The position numbers and the translations under genes are program-made. Of a stretch of 44,665 bases of DNA, positions 17,390 through 26,712 are shown in pieces. The notes beneath the pieces are model-generated. The model did not search any database, was not told where the DNA came from, and saw only the letters and a list, made by a program, of their open reading frames with translations. Source of the DNA: Verrucomicrobiota bacterium (GTDB taxonomy: Bacteria; Verrucomicrobiota; Verrucomicrobiia; Limisphaerales; JAEYXS01); NCBI GenBank assembly GCA_030834415.1, contig JAURFH010000003.1:1-44665 (forward strand), given 5' to 3'. Numbering within the stretch: position 1 is the first letter of the stretch; each line of letters begins with the position of its first letter.

Positions 17390-18447
17390 GGCTTTGCCTT
17401 CGCGTTGATCCCTGAGCGGATCTGCTGCACAAACTCAGACACTGCCTTGGTCGTGTTTCCTTCATTGCGCAATGGAGAAAGTTTTTTGATATGCCGCGGA
17501 TAGCTCGCCGGATTATCGCGCTGTTCGGGTCTCAAAAGTTTCCGTGCCGCCAGATTCGGATTGGTATAGGGATACTCCGCGCTGATGAGCAAGCTGACCT
17601 TGGGCTCAAGGCAGTGATTGATGAACGCTTCCGCCAGTTCTTTAGCAGGTGCCGCTTTCGGCATCGCCAAACTGTCCACAAACATATGCGCACCTTCCTT
17701 GGGCATCACATACTGATACTTCCGATCTTTCAACCAGAGCGCCGCCGCTTCGCCACTCCACACGATACCGATATCCGCCTTGCCACTAAGCAAAGCATCT
17801 TTCGGACTATCCGAATCGAACACCGCAACCTGCGGCAGCCATTTCTCCAATACCGGTTTCACCTTCTTCAAAGCACCATCGCTGACATCGGTGATGGGCA
17901 TGCCGAGCGATGCCAGCGCCCAAGCCGCTATCTCGCGATTGTCATCCACCACCACGATGCGCCCGGAATACTTGCCCTTAAAGACATCAGCCCATGTGCG
18001 AATCGGCTCCTTGATGCGCCCGGTGTTCACCACGATCCCCATCGTGCCCACCAGCCAGGGAACGCTATAACGATTCTCGGGATCGTGGCTCAGTCCACGA
18101 TATTGCGGATCAAGATGGCGTGCATTCGGTATGCGCTGGTAATCCAAAAGGGCTAGGTCTCCTTGTTTTGCCAAAGTCTCCACATAGGCGCCGCTTGGTT
18201 GGATGAGGTCGTAATACCCCGGCTTGGCCCGCAGCTTTTCCAGCATCTGTTCGTTCGAGTTGTAATACTCGACCAAAACTTTCGCCCCTGAGGTTTTCTC
18301 AAATCCTTGGATGACTGACTTCGGCACATACTCCGTCCAACAGAGCAGGTGAAGTTCACGTGCCTCAGCCGCAGGCAATAGACACGCAAAACTCATCATC
18401 CAGAGCATGAGCCAGCGGTGCCATTGTGTTTTGAGCTTAGTCGACAA
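17386..18447 (-). CDS. Orphan periplasmic binding protein, PotD/PotF-like (spermidine/putrescine type)
   Basis: A 353-residue protein with a signal peptide (basic N-region, 'WLMLWMMSFACLLPAAEA') and the PotD/PotF body: 'LHLLCWTEYVPKSVIQGFEKTSGAKV', 'YDLIQPSGAYVETLAKQG', 'VPWLVGTMGIVVNT', 'WADVFKGKYSGRI', 'KADIGIVWSGEAAALW' and 'MPKEGAHMFVDSLAMP'. The family binds polyamines or related cations for ABC import. No permease or ATPase gene is in the window. The start may be TTG 18447, inside the end of the PSD1 gene (11-base overlap), or ATG 18408. I prefer the first because it supplies the basic N-region. Its TGA overlaps the DUF1501 B start. This position between a PSD1 gene and its DUF1501 partner is unusual. 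Confidence 0.9.
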   Translation of the reverse strand: MSTKLKTQWHRWLMLWMMSFACLLPAAEARELHLLCWTEYVPKSVIQGFEKTSGAKVLVEYYNSNEQMLEKLRAKPGYYDLIQPSGAYVETLAKQGDLALLDYQRIPNARHLDPQYRGLSHDPENRYSVPWLVGTMGIVVNTGRIKEPIRTWADVFKGKYSGRIVVVDDNREIAAWALASLGMPITDVSDGALKKVKPVLEKWLPQVAVFDSDSPKDALLSGKADIGIVWSGEAAALWLKDRKYQYVMPKEGAHMFVDSLAMPKAAPAKELAEAFINHCLEPKVSLLISAEYPYTNPNLAARKLLRPEQRDNPASYPRHIKKLSPLRNEGNTTKAVSEFVQQIRSGINAKAKP

Positions 18448-21400
18448 AAGTGAATTCGTTGAGGTTCAACATGAGCCGGCAAGTATTCACCAGGCCGAAC
18501 TGTTTGGCGTAAGCGGCCAGTTTTTTACTTTCTGCAGCTGTGAGTTCGCGCCCGGTGGCGGCATAGAAACCGCGCTCGACCTGCGCAGTGATGTCGCCGC
18601 CTTCCGCTTCAAGCTTTTCCGCGAAGTGCTTCGCCATGGTCACCATCAAGCAGTTATTCAACAGCGCCAGCGCTTGCAACGGAGAGAGGCTTTCATTGCG
18701 TTTGCCGACTTGGATGGACGGATCGGCGCAATCCAGCGTGGTCATGAACGGCTGCATCTGTGAACGCACGATGAACCGATAGATGGAACGGCGGTGTGAT
18801 TTCGGGTCTTCAGGGTCGTGCAGTTGATACTGGTAGTGCGGTGAATGCTCCGGCTTCTCGATCACAAAATCCTGAAAGGCCGGGCCGCCCATTTTCAAAT
18901 CCAGCTTGCCGCTCACCAGCAGCACACTGTCTCGGATACTTTCCGCATCCAGCTTGCGCCGGTTCATGTGCCACAAGTAGCGGTTATCCGCATCGATCTG
19001 CGCGGCTGTCGGATGGTCTGCATTTGAGACCTGACGGTATGTGGCACTCGTCATGATGAGCTTATGCAAACGCTTCAGCGACTGCCCGCCATCGCGGAAC
19101 TCCACCGCCAACCAATCGATCAGCTCGGCATTGCTAGGTTCGACACCCATGTGGCCGAAATCATTCGGGGTCTCTGCCAACCCTTTGCCGAAATGATACA
19201 ACCAAACACGGTTCACAATGCTCCGCCAGGTGAGCGGGTTATTCTCATCTGACAGCCACTTGGCCAATTCAGCCCGCCGTTCGCCTTCCGGTCTCTCCAC
19301 CGTATCCTCAAATCTTCCCGGCAACCAGGAGATGGCTTGCACCGCCCCCGGTATGACTTCTTGCCCCGGTGTCAGCACACTGCCGCGGTTCAGCAATTGG
19401 ATGGGGCGCGGCTTGCCACCATTGGCACCTGTCCCGGCAAAATTTCCCGAACCGTAATGGACCGTTCCGGCATAGACCACATCGGGCTTGGGAAAGGCCG
19501 TCAACTCAACTTTGACCCTTTTCAGCTCTTGCTCGATATCAGCTTTCTCTTTCTTTGTGCTGGCAACCAGCAGACTCCCCACCAGTTTTTCGCGTTGAGC
19601 TTGCAGCTCGGCCAGTTGCCCCGAAGAGATCGGGTCTGGCTGAGGTGCGATGGCATCCACAAGGTTCGCCTTTCGCCAACGCGGTGGTGCTTCGATAGAA
19701 TCCAGTGCCGTGACGGGAGCATTGGCTGAGAGGTTGTGTCCCGTGCTGTCGTAGACTTCCAGTTCGGCCAGCGCCAAGATGTAATCATCCTTACGCAGCG
19801 CGAGCTTGGTTGCCGTCACTCGTACATAGCGCCCGGTCGCGCCTGACGATGTGAAGGCTTGCGGTGTCGTGCCGGGATTGCGCACATCGGACTTGTCTTG
19901 CGTAGTGATGATTACGCGTCCGGTCTTGAACTCAGGATCATCCGAAGTCTCGATCTTGAAGCGTAGGGGATAGCCAAAGCCCGCCCCGATTTTATTGTAA
20001 TCATCGTAGCACGGCTGCAGCACCACTTTCTCGATGACCACACTCTTGCCTAAATCAACCTGCACCCACTTCACCGCATCCTGCACCTTCGAGATCGCGC
20101 TGTGATAGCCGAATTCCGAACGCGTGTTGCCCTGGCCTTTCTTGGATGCTGCCGCGATCTGCTTGTCCAGTGCAGCCAATCCCTCTCCGCCGAGTTTCTT
20201 GATCTGCTCATCGATGAGCTTCTTGCGTGCCAACAGACCACGTTGCTGATTCTCCAAATCGTTGAAACGCTTGGTGAGTTCTGTATCCGCGAAGTATTTC
20301 TTGTCCGTCCGGTCCAACGCAGCGAACACCGCCTGCAATGAGTAGTAATCCTCCTGTGAGATGGGATCGAACTTGTGGTTGTGACATTGCGCACAGCCGA
20401 CGGTGAGGCTGTTAAAGGTCTGCATGGTGTTCGCCACCATGTCATCGCGATCCAAGTGACGCGCGATTTTGCCATCCGTCTTGCTCTCGGGCACTTCGGC
20501 GTGACCGATGTAATCCCACGGCCCGGCGGCGATGAACCCCAAGGCCTCGATGCCATCTCTCGTATCCGGATAAAGGACATCGCCCGCGATCTGCTCCTGC
20601 GCAAAAAGGCTGTAAGGTTTGTCTTCGTTGAAAGCCCGGATGACGTAATCCCGATACGGCCAGGCATTAGGCCGTGGCTTGTCTTTGTCATACCCGTGCG
20701 TGTCACCGTAATGCACCACATCCAGCCAATGACGTGCCCAGCGTTCACCGTAGTGAGGCGAGGCAAGCAGGCGGTCCACGAGCTTCTCGTACGCTTGCGG
20801 GTCTTTGTCCGCGAGAAACGCCTCAATCTCTTCAGGTTTCGGCGGCAGACCGATGAGGTCAAAGTAAACACGCCGTATCAAGGTGCGGCGATCCGCTTCC
20901 TTGGACTGCGGCAAGCCCTTCTCCTGCAATTTCGCAACGATGAAAGCATCGACCGGGTTCTGGACATTAAGTTTAGGATCAGAAATCTTTGGAACTGCTG
21001 GTCGTGATAGTCGCTTGAAGGACCACCAATCCATCCGGTCCGCCAGTCTCAGGCTCGCACTTTCCGGCCACACTGCCCCTTGATCAATCCAGGCACGCAA
21101 CAAGCCGATCTGCTTCTCCGTCAACGGCTCCCCTTTGGGCGGCATCTTGATCTTTTCATCCTGTCCGCTGACAAAACGGATAAGCGGACTCTCGCTGCTC
21201 TTGCCCGGGATGATGTTGGGGGCGTGATAGTCGCCGCCATGCAACGCGCTGGCTTTTGCATCCAGCCGGTAACTGTTCTTCTGCTTCTCCGGCCCGTGGC
21301 AATCCAGACACGCCTGCTGAAATATCGGCTGGATGTCGCGGACGAAATCGATCTTCGTGCCTTCAGCCGCTGAACAGACACCGGCAAAGCATACTGACAG

Positions 21401-21475
21401 CATTGCGCTCAATACTGCCCCACAGCGCCACTGAGGCATCATCGATTTAGGGTGTATGGCGCAACTGAACCGCAT
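18437..21475 (-). CDS. PSD1 and planctomycete cytochrome C protein with discoidin-like domain, copy B
   Basis: A protein of about 1012 residues (ATG 21475; the track uses GTG 21478). The signal segment ends near 'CFAGVCSAAEG'. Domains in order: PSCyt1 with the heme motif CLDCH at about residue 57 and a likely Met ligand in 'IKMPPKGEPLT'; DUF1549 (PSCyt2) with 'YFDLIGLPPKPEEIEAF', 'LLASPHYGERWARHWLD' and a second CAQCH at about 362; a helical linker; an F5/8-type C (discoidin-like) domain around 470-590, ending 'ILALAELEVYDS'; then DUF1553/PSD1 with 'RSIVNRVWLYHFGKGL' and 'SATYRQVSNADHPTA'. The role is not established experimentally; these are exported heme proteins often tied to polysaccharide use. 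Its stop overlaps the start of the PotD-like gene. Confidence 0.93.
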   Translation of the reverse strand: MRFSCAIHPKSMMPQWRCGAVLSAMLSVCFAGVCSAAEGTKIDFVRDIQPIFQQACLDCHGPEKQKNSYRLDAKASALHGGDYHAPNIIPGKSSESPLIRFVSGQDEKIKMPPKGEPLTEKQIGLLRAWIDQGAVWPESASLRLADRMDWWSFKRLSRPAVPKISDPKLNVQNPVDAFIVAKLQEKGLPQSKEADRRTLIRRVYFDLIGLPPKPEEIEAFLADKDPQAYEKLVDRLLASPHYGERWARHWLDVVHYGDTHGYDKDKPRPNAWPYRDYVIRAFNEDKPYSLFAQEQIAGDVLYPDTRDGIEALGFIAAGPWDYIGHAEVPESKTDGKIARHLDRDDMVANTMQTFNSLTVGCAQCHNHKFDPISQEDYYSLQAVFAALDRTDKKYFADTELTKRFNDLENQQRGLLARKKLIDEQIKKLGGEGLAALDKQIAAASKKGQGNTRSEFGYHSAISKVQDAVKWVQVDLGKSVVIEKVVLQPCYDDYNKIGAGFGYPLRFKIETSDDPEFKTGRVIITTQDKSDVRNPGTTPQAFTSSGATGRYVRVTATKLALRKDDYILALAELEVYDSTGHNLSANAPVTALDSIEAPPRWRKANLVDAIAPQPDPISSGQLAELQAQREKLVGSLLVASTKKEKADIEQELKRVKVELTAFPKPDVVYAGTVHYGSGNFAGTGANGGKPRPIQLLNRGSVLTPGQEVIPGAVQAISWLPGRFEDTVERPEGERRAELAKWLSDENNPLTWRSIVNRVWLYHFGKGLAETPNDFGHMGVEPSNAELIDWLAVEFRDGGQSLKRLHKLIMTSATYRQVSNADHPTAAQIDADNRYLWHMNRRKLDAESIRDSVLLVSGKLDLKMGGPAFQDFVIEKPEHSPHYQYQLHDPEDPKSHRRSIYRFIVRSQMQPFMTTLDCADPSIQVGKRNESLSPLQALALLNNCLMVTMAKHFAEKLEAEGGDITAQVERGFYAATGRELTAAESKKLAAYAKQFGLVNTCRLMLNLNEFTFVD

Positions 21476-21571
21476 CACCAGGTCTTTCTGGAGGCAAAGA
21501 TTGCTTCGGATGGATTCATGGTAATGTGATGATTCTAAAGCCTCTTCACATCCGCTGCCATGTCAATTTGC

Positions 21572-23026
21572 TCACGCCAGGATATTCTTAAGGAGGTGCC
21601 CGTGCACATCCGTGAGACGACGCTCGGCACCGTTGTGGTAGTACGTCAGCTTTTCATGGTCCAAACCCAGCAGATGCAAGACAGTGGCGTAGAAGTCATA
21701 GACGCTGGTGATATCCTCGGCCGCACGACGGCCAAACTCATCGGTCGCCCCGTAGCTTACGCCGCCTTTGATACCTGCGCCCATCATCCAAGTGGTGAAT
21801 GCATCGGGATTGTGATCGCGACCATCAGTGCCTTCCTGGCGCGTGGGCATACGACCGAACTCAGAAGTCCACAGCACCAAGGTATCTTCCAACATACCTC
21901 GTTGTTTCATATCAGTGAGCAAGGCCGCCGTCGGTTGATCGAAGATGGGGCAATGGCGCTCGTAATCTGCCTTGAGCGTCTTATGTGCATCCCAATTCAG
22001 GAGGCCATCCACCGCTGAGGCGCGTGAGGCACAATAAAGACTCACGTAACGCACGCCTTGCTCCAAGAATCTCCGCGAGAGCAGGCAATTGCGTGCATAC
22101 GCCGCCAGCAACGGGTTCTTGCTGTCCGTTCCATACAGGCGATGCAAGTGAGCCGGTTCCCTGGAGATGTCAGCGATTTCCGGCGCGGTGAGTTGCATGC
22201 GCGCCGCCAGCTCATAAGCAGCCATGCGGGCCTTTAATTCACTCTCACCCGGATGCCGCTCGGCATGCTCGCGATTGATCGTCTTCAGGAAATCACGCGT
22301 CGCCTGTTCCTCGCTCACACTGATGGAAGCCGGACGGGCGAGATTACGGAGCGGTTGCTGGGCGGACATGGCCACCGCTTGATAATCAGCGGGTAAGAAG
22401 CCGTTCGACCAATTCGCCTTACCGTTGGGCGGTTCACCGCGCACATCTTGGATGGCCACATAGGTCGGCAGGTTGCGATTCAAGCTGCCGAGCGCATAAC
22501 TGGTCCACGCGCCAGCCGCCGGAAAGCCTTCACGGACAAAACCACTGTTCATGAAGATGCAGCCGGGACCATGTGTATTCGTGCGGGACATCATGCCGTG
22601 CAGGAACGCGATATCATCCACATGCTGGCTCATGTGCGGCAACATGGAGGAGATCATCTTGCCGCTCTGGCCACCGGGTTTGAAGGCCCACGGCGATTTC
22701 ATCAAGGGACCATTCTTCCCTTGGAAGCTCACCATGTTCTCTTCCCCGGGCAAAGGCTTGCCATCGTATTTCTCTAACGACGGTTTGTAGTCCCACAAGT
22801 CCACATGCGAGGCCGCACCTGGGCAGAAGATGTGTAGCACTTGCTTGGCCTTCGGCGCGTATTGCGGCACACCTGGCTTCCAACCCGCCGGGGCGGTGGC
22901 AAGAGTGGAGGCAAAGAGCTCATCCGCCAATAAACTGGTCAGCGCGACGCCCGTCAGCCCGCCACTCAGGCGCCCGAGGAAATTTCGGCGGGTCAATGAC
23001 AGCAGTTCGTTTGATTTCGTATTCAT
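21572..23026 (-). CDS. DUF1501 protein (sulfatase-like fold), copy A
   Basis: A 484-residue protein with a Tat signal ('LTRRNFLGRLSGGLTGVALTSLLADE'). It has the family blocks 'KQVLHIFCPGAASHVDLWDYK', 'DDIAFLHGMMSRTNTHGPG', 'EFGRMPTRQEGTDGRDHNPD' and the terminal 'RRLTDVHGHLLKNIL'. It lies 15 bases after PSD1-cytochrome A, the usual pairing for these families, which suggests that the two exported proteins act together. Compared with copy B it shares the block order and C-terminus but differs in loops; for example, this copy has 'RASAVDGLLNWDAHK' where B has 'NDNGFPRRNWDSHE'. No catalytic reaction is known for the family, so substrate and activity are left open. Confidence 0.93.
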   Translation of the reverse strand: MNTKSNELLSLTRRNFLGRLSGGLTGVALTSLLADELFASTLATAPAGWKPGVPQYAPKAKQVLHIFCPGAASHVDLWDYKPSLEKYDGKPLPGEENMVSFQGKNGPLMKSPWAFKPGGQSGKMISSMLPHMSQHVDDIAFLHGMMSRTNTHGPGCIFMNSGFVREGFPAAGAWTSYALGSLNRNLPTYVAIQDVRGEPPNGKANWSNGFLPADYQAVAMSAQQPLRNLARPASISVSEEQATRDFLKTINREHAERHPGESELKARMAAYELAARMQLTAPEIADISREPAHLHRLYGTDSKNPLLAAYARNCLLSRRFLEQGVRYVSLYCASRASAVDGLLNWDAHKTLKADYERHCPIFDQPTAALLTDMKQRGMLEDTLVLWTSEFGRMPTRQEGTDGRDHNPDAFTTWMMGAGIKGGVSYGATDEFGRRAAEDITSVYDFYATVLHLLGLDHEKLTYYHNGAERRLTDVHGHLLKNILA

Positions 23027-23041
23027 GTGCTGTGCGATGAG

Positions 23042-25996
23042 TTACTCCAGATAAATCAATTCGTTGGCATTCAGCAACGCACGACAAAACGCGTTGATTC
23101 CGTGGGCTTCGATCAAGGCCACGGCAGTCTTGAGTTCGTGTTTGCTGGGCTGTCGCTGGAAAGCCAACGTGTAAGCCCGTTGCACGGCTTCAACGGCATC
23201 GTTGCTGCCACCTTCTTTTTCGATTCGCTCCGCGAGTGCGGCGGCCATGTCCAAAGTGAAGCTGTAGTTCAGAAGTGTGAGCGCCTGCAATGGAGTCGTC
23301 GTCTTCGCCCGACGCGGCACGCCGAAGGCATTGTCCGGTAGATCGAAATCACTCAGCACATCCACCACGGACGCGCGCGCGCTTTGATGATATACCGCCC
23401 GGCGATAGGTCTCCGGGCCGACCTTGTCGAGCGGCGCGTAGGTGGAGACGTTGTCGGACTTGTATTCGTAGAGACGGAAACCCGGCCCGCCCATGCGTTC
23501 ATCCAACTTACCAGTCAGTAACAGAATCGTGTCGCGCACCTCTTCAGCACTCAAACGGCGTGTAGGGAAGCGCCAGAGGAAACGCGAATCTTTATCCACC
23601 CGGGCGGCCGATTCGCGGAACTCGGCAGACTGCTGGTATGTCTGTGAAAGCAGTATCTCGCGATGCAAGGCTTTGAGTTTCCATCCGCTCGCATGCAATC
23701 GGTTAGCGAGGTAATCGAGCAACTCCGGATGCGTGGGCAAGCCGCCAAGGAAGCCGAAATCACTGGGCGTATCCACGATGCCGGTGCCGAAGTGGTAGTG
23801 CCACACGCGATTCACCAGCACGCGGGCGGTGAGCGGGTTCTCATCGCTCACGATCCATTTGGCGAGTTCAAGACGGCGTGCACCTTCCGGCGCCTTGGCA
23901 TCCAGCTCATAAGACTTGGTCACCTGCTCGAGCACGTTGAGACTGGAGGGCTTCACGATGTCGCCGGGCTTCATCGGGTCACCGCCCTTCTGCACCACGG
24001 TTGGTTCATCCGGTTGCCGGAAACTACCGACCCAAGCCGTGGGCAACGGCGGGATGGCGCGAAGTTTACGATCCACTTGCGCGATGGCCTGATTCAACTC
24101 CGCAAGCTGTTTGCGATCTTCATCGGTCGTTGCGCGACGCGTGATGCGCTCATTAGCCAGGGCGGATGTGAAGGGCTTGCGATCAAAAGAATCTGCGGCC
24201 TTGTGCCAGTCCTTGCCATCCAGCGAGGTGAAGACCTCATACTCGATGACCGCCGGAGCGGCTCCGGCAATCACGCGATCATCCGGGCCGGTGTAATTGT
24301 TGAAAAGCGTGATGCGGTCGATGTCCTCAGCTTTCGCCAACGTGATGGTGAGCTGGGCGGGTGAGCCGATGAACCAGCGCGCGCCGAATTTGCCGTCATT
24401 CACCAGATTCACATCATAGGCGTTGGCGAAATCCTTCGCATCCCGGCTCTTGGTGCCTTCTGCTTTCGCCCCGTTAATGGCGAGGGCGACATTGCGTTCG
24501 CCAGACCAAATCTGCACCTCTTCCAATTTGCCGCCGACTCCGCTGGCGGGATTGCTGGAGGTAGCGAGAAATTCAAAGCGCACATAGCGCGCTTTGACCG
24601 GCGCAAAGCCCTCATCCGTCTTCCGCGGACTGGGCGCGGGACGAGGCATCGCGACGGCTTCCAGCTTTTTACCACGCTCGACAATCTCTTTCTCCACTTT
24701 GGTTTTTGCCGCGATGAGGCGCCCGCGTTCTTCATTCAGCGGCTTGACCGCTTCCGCATGTTCCTTGCGTTGCTCCGCCGTGGTCAGCACGCGAGCCCCG
24801 TGTTTCGCTCCCTCGAACACGGACTTTATACGGTAATAATCTTCTGTGGGGATGGGATCGAACTTGTGGTTATGGCAACGGGCGCAATTGATTGTAAGCC
24901 CTAGGAAGGCAGAGCCAGTCGCCGTGACCATGTCATCAAGCGTGGCCGCGCGGATATTGGCGGCAGCCACTTTATCCTGATTCCCCACATCGTCGTAAGG
25001 ACCGAGCGTGACGAAGGCAACACCGACTTCAGTATCCGGCTTATCTTTCCCAACGACATCACCGGCAAGGTGCTCGATGATGAACTGGTTGAAAGGCTTG
25101 TCCTCATTGATCGAGCGGATGACGTAGTCGCGGAAGGGCCACGCGTTATCGATGATAAAATTACGTTCAAATCCATTACTCTCACCAAAGCGGACGATGT
25201 CCAGCCAATGACGACCCCAGCGTTCGCCGTAGTGCGGCGAGGCCAGTAAACGATCTACGAGTTTGGCGTAGGCATCCGGTGATTTGTCACCTTCGAAAGC
25301 AGCCACTTCCTCAGGCGTGGGCGGCAGACCAGTAAGGTCGTATGTAATTCTCCGGATGAGTGCGCGGCGTTCGGCGGGCGGATTGGGTTGCAGATCTTTT
25401 TTGGCAAGCTCGGCGAGGATATAGCGGTCGATGGGATTCTCCTGCCACGCTTTGAGATCAAACTGGGTGCGATTGGCTTTGGAAACTTGCTTGAGCTTGG
25501 ACTTCAACTCACTGACTTCAGGCGGTTGCGCCTTGCTCAAAGGTTGCAAGGACCACCAAGTCTTGTCGGCTCGCTTGGCTTCGATGACCACGCCTTCACG
25601 CGGGTCAGGAGCACCGAGCTTCACCCAGGTCGTGAGATTGGCGATCTCTTCGGCCGTGAGCTTTTTCTTCGGTGGCATCTCCTCATCTTCGATCTCGTGG
25701 CGCACGAGTTTCAGCAGCAGGCTGTTCTCAGGATTGCCGGAATCGAAAAGGGGCTTGCCGGATTCGCCGCCTTTGGCGATGCCCGCTTTGGAATCGAGAT
25801 ACAGACCTCCTTTAAGTTTCTTGGCCGTGGCGCTATGGCATTCGTAGCATTCTTTGACCAACAGGGGACGGATCTTTTGCTCGAAGAACTTGAGATGTTC
25901 AGCAGGAATCGTTGCGGCCTGTAAAGTCGGGCTCGACGCTGATGTGATCGCGGCAACAGTCAGCAAGAACCAGCCAAGTAGTGAACGTTTGCTCAT
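23042..25996 (-). CDS. PSD1 and planctomycete cytochrome C protein with discoidin-like domain, copy A
   Basis: A 984-residue exported protein with a Sec signal (MSKRSLLGWFLLTVAAITSASS). PSCyt1 carries CYECH at residues 50-54, with a likely Met ligand in 'EEMPPKKKLT'. DUF1549 follows ('YDLTGLPPTPEEVAAF', 'LLASPHYGERWGRHWLDIVRFG'), with a second CxxCH, CARCH, at 371-375 in 'CARCHNHKFDPIPTEDYY'. A discoidin-like segment near 475-610 ('ARYVRFEFLATSSNPASG', 'KLEEVQIWSGE') precedes the C-terminal DUF1553/PSD1 domain ('ARVLVNRVWHYHFGTGIVDTPSDFG'). Its ATG overlaps the TGA of the GntR-type regulator, so it is the first structural gene of the array. Two heme sites and a possible carbohydrate-binding discoidin unit suggest redox chemistry at an extracellular or periplasmic polymer, which is inference. 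Confidence 0.94.
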   Translation of the reverse strand: MSKRSLLGWFLLTVAAITSASSPTLQAATIPAEHLKFFEQKIRPLLVKECYECHSATAKKLKGGLYLDSKAGIAKGGESGKPLFDSGNPENSLLLKLVRHEIEDEEMPPKKKLTAEEIANLTTWVKLGAPDPREGVVIEAKRADKTWWSLQPLSKAQPPEVSELKSKLKQVSKANRTQFDLKAWQENPIDRYILAELAKKDLQPNPPAERRALIRRITYDLTGLPPTPEEVAAFEGDKSPDAYAKLVDRLLASPHYGERWGRHWLDIVRFGESNGFERNFIIDNAWPFRDYVIRSINEDKPFNQFIIEHLAGDVVGKDKPDTEVGVAFVTLGPYDDVGNQDKVAAANIRAATLDDMVTATGSAFLGLTINCARCHNHKFDPIPTEDYYRIKSVFEGAKHGARVLTTAEQRKEHAEAVKPLNEERGRLIAAKTKVEKEIVERGKKLEAVAMPRPAPSPRKTDEGFAPVKARYVRFEFLATSSNPASGVGGKLEEVQIWSGERNVALAINGAKAEGTKSRDAKDFANAYDVNLVNDGKFGARWFIGSPAQLTITLAKAEDIDRITLFNNYTGPDDRVIAGAAPAVIEYEVFTSLDGKDWHKAADSFDRKPFTSALANERITRRATTDEDRKQLAELNQAIAQVDRKLRAIPPLPTAWVGSFRQPDEPTVVQKGGDPMKPGDIVKPSSLNVLEQVTKSYELDAKAPEGARRLELAKWIVSDENPLTARVLVNRVWHYHFGTGIVDTPSDFGFLGGLPTHPELLDYLANRLHASGWKLKALHREILLSQTYQQSAEFRESAARVDKDSRFLWRFPTRRLSAEEVRDTILLLTGKLDERMGGPGFRLYEYKSDNVSTYAPLDKVGPETYRRAVYHQSARASVVDVLSDFDLPDNAFGVPRRAKTTTPLQALTLLNYSFTLDMAAALAERIEKEGGSNDAVEAVQRAYTLAFQRQPSKHELKTAVALIEAHGINAFCRALLNANELIYLE

Positions 25997-26712
25997 GCTG
26001 AAGCCCTCCCTTTCCCACGTTGCTTCAGCGCTTTGGCAATATCGAGGGCAGCAGCTTCCAGATGCATCTTCATCGCAGCGACTGCTTTCTCTGGCTGCTT
26101 CGCCTCGATGGCGGCCAGGATTTGACCGTGATGATCGACGGCGACTTCATTCCCCGCGGCAGCCAGCGTGGTCTTGCGGCTGACACGACCCAAGTCGGCC
26201 AAGGAATCGAGGAGCAAGGTGCAGATCTCATTCCCGGCGGCAACGGCGATGAGGCGATGAAATTCCAGATCGGCCTCGATGGAATCTTCATCCGTCTCCG
26301 CAGCGGCAAGACGGGCATGATTTTGCCGCAGAGCCCGCAGATCGGCTGTTGTGGCCTTGCTCGCGGCGATACGTGCCAGACCGGGCTCGATGAGCAGACG
26401 CGCCTCAGTCAGTTGACGAAGGCGCTCGGCGGTATCCGGGATAAGCAGGGAGACGGAGCCATTCAGCGGCTTGTGCAGCTTATCCACCACCTTGATACCC
26501 ACACCATGGCGGATTTCCAGCAACCCTTGTTGCTCCAAGCGCTTGGTCGCCTCACGGACGACCGGGCGGCTGACGCCCAAGCGCTCGGCCAGTTCACGCT
26601 CTGACATCAGCCAGCCATCATTGGCGAACCCCTCATCACGAATCTGGCCGGAAATCTGACGGCACACCTCTTCCACCAGAGACGCCGGGCGTTCGATAGT
26701 TTGCAGGGACAT
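25993..26712 (-). CDS. GntR/FadR-family repressor with FCD ligand domain
   Basis: I take ATG 26712 as the start (239 residues); the track's GTG 26730 lies inside the operator palindrome. Residues about 15-80 form the winged helix, with the recognition helix in 'SERELAERLGVSRPVVREATKRLEQQGL' and the wing 'EIRHGVGIKVVD'. The rest is an all-helical FCD domain with the metal-ligand pattern 'EADLEFHRLI', 'AVDHHGQIL' and 'AAMKMHLEAA', which in this family binds a small organic acid or sugar acid with a divalent metal. The TGA overlaps the start of PSD1-cytochrome A (ATGA), so the regulator and the first exported gene are made from one transcript. It is the likely local regulator of the whole minus-strand array and of itself. 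Confidence 0.92.
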   Translation of the reverse strand: MSLQTIERPASLVEEVCRQISGQIRDEGFANDGWLMSERELAERLGVSRPVVREATKRLEQQGLLEIRHGVGIKVVDKLHKPLNGSVSLLIPDTAERLRQLTEARLLIEPGLARIAASKATTADLRALRQNHARLAAAETDEDSIEADLEFHRLIAVAAGNEICTLLLDSLADLGRVSRKTTLAAAGNEVAVDHHGQILAAIEAKQPEKAVAAMKMHLEAAALDIAKALKQRGKGRASA

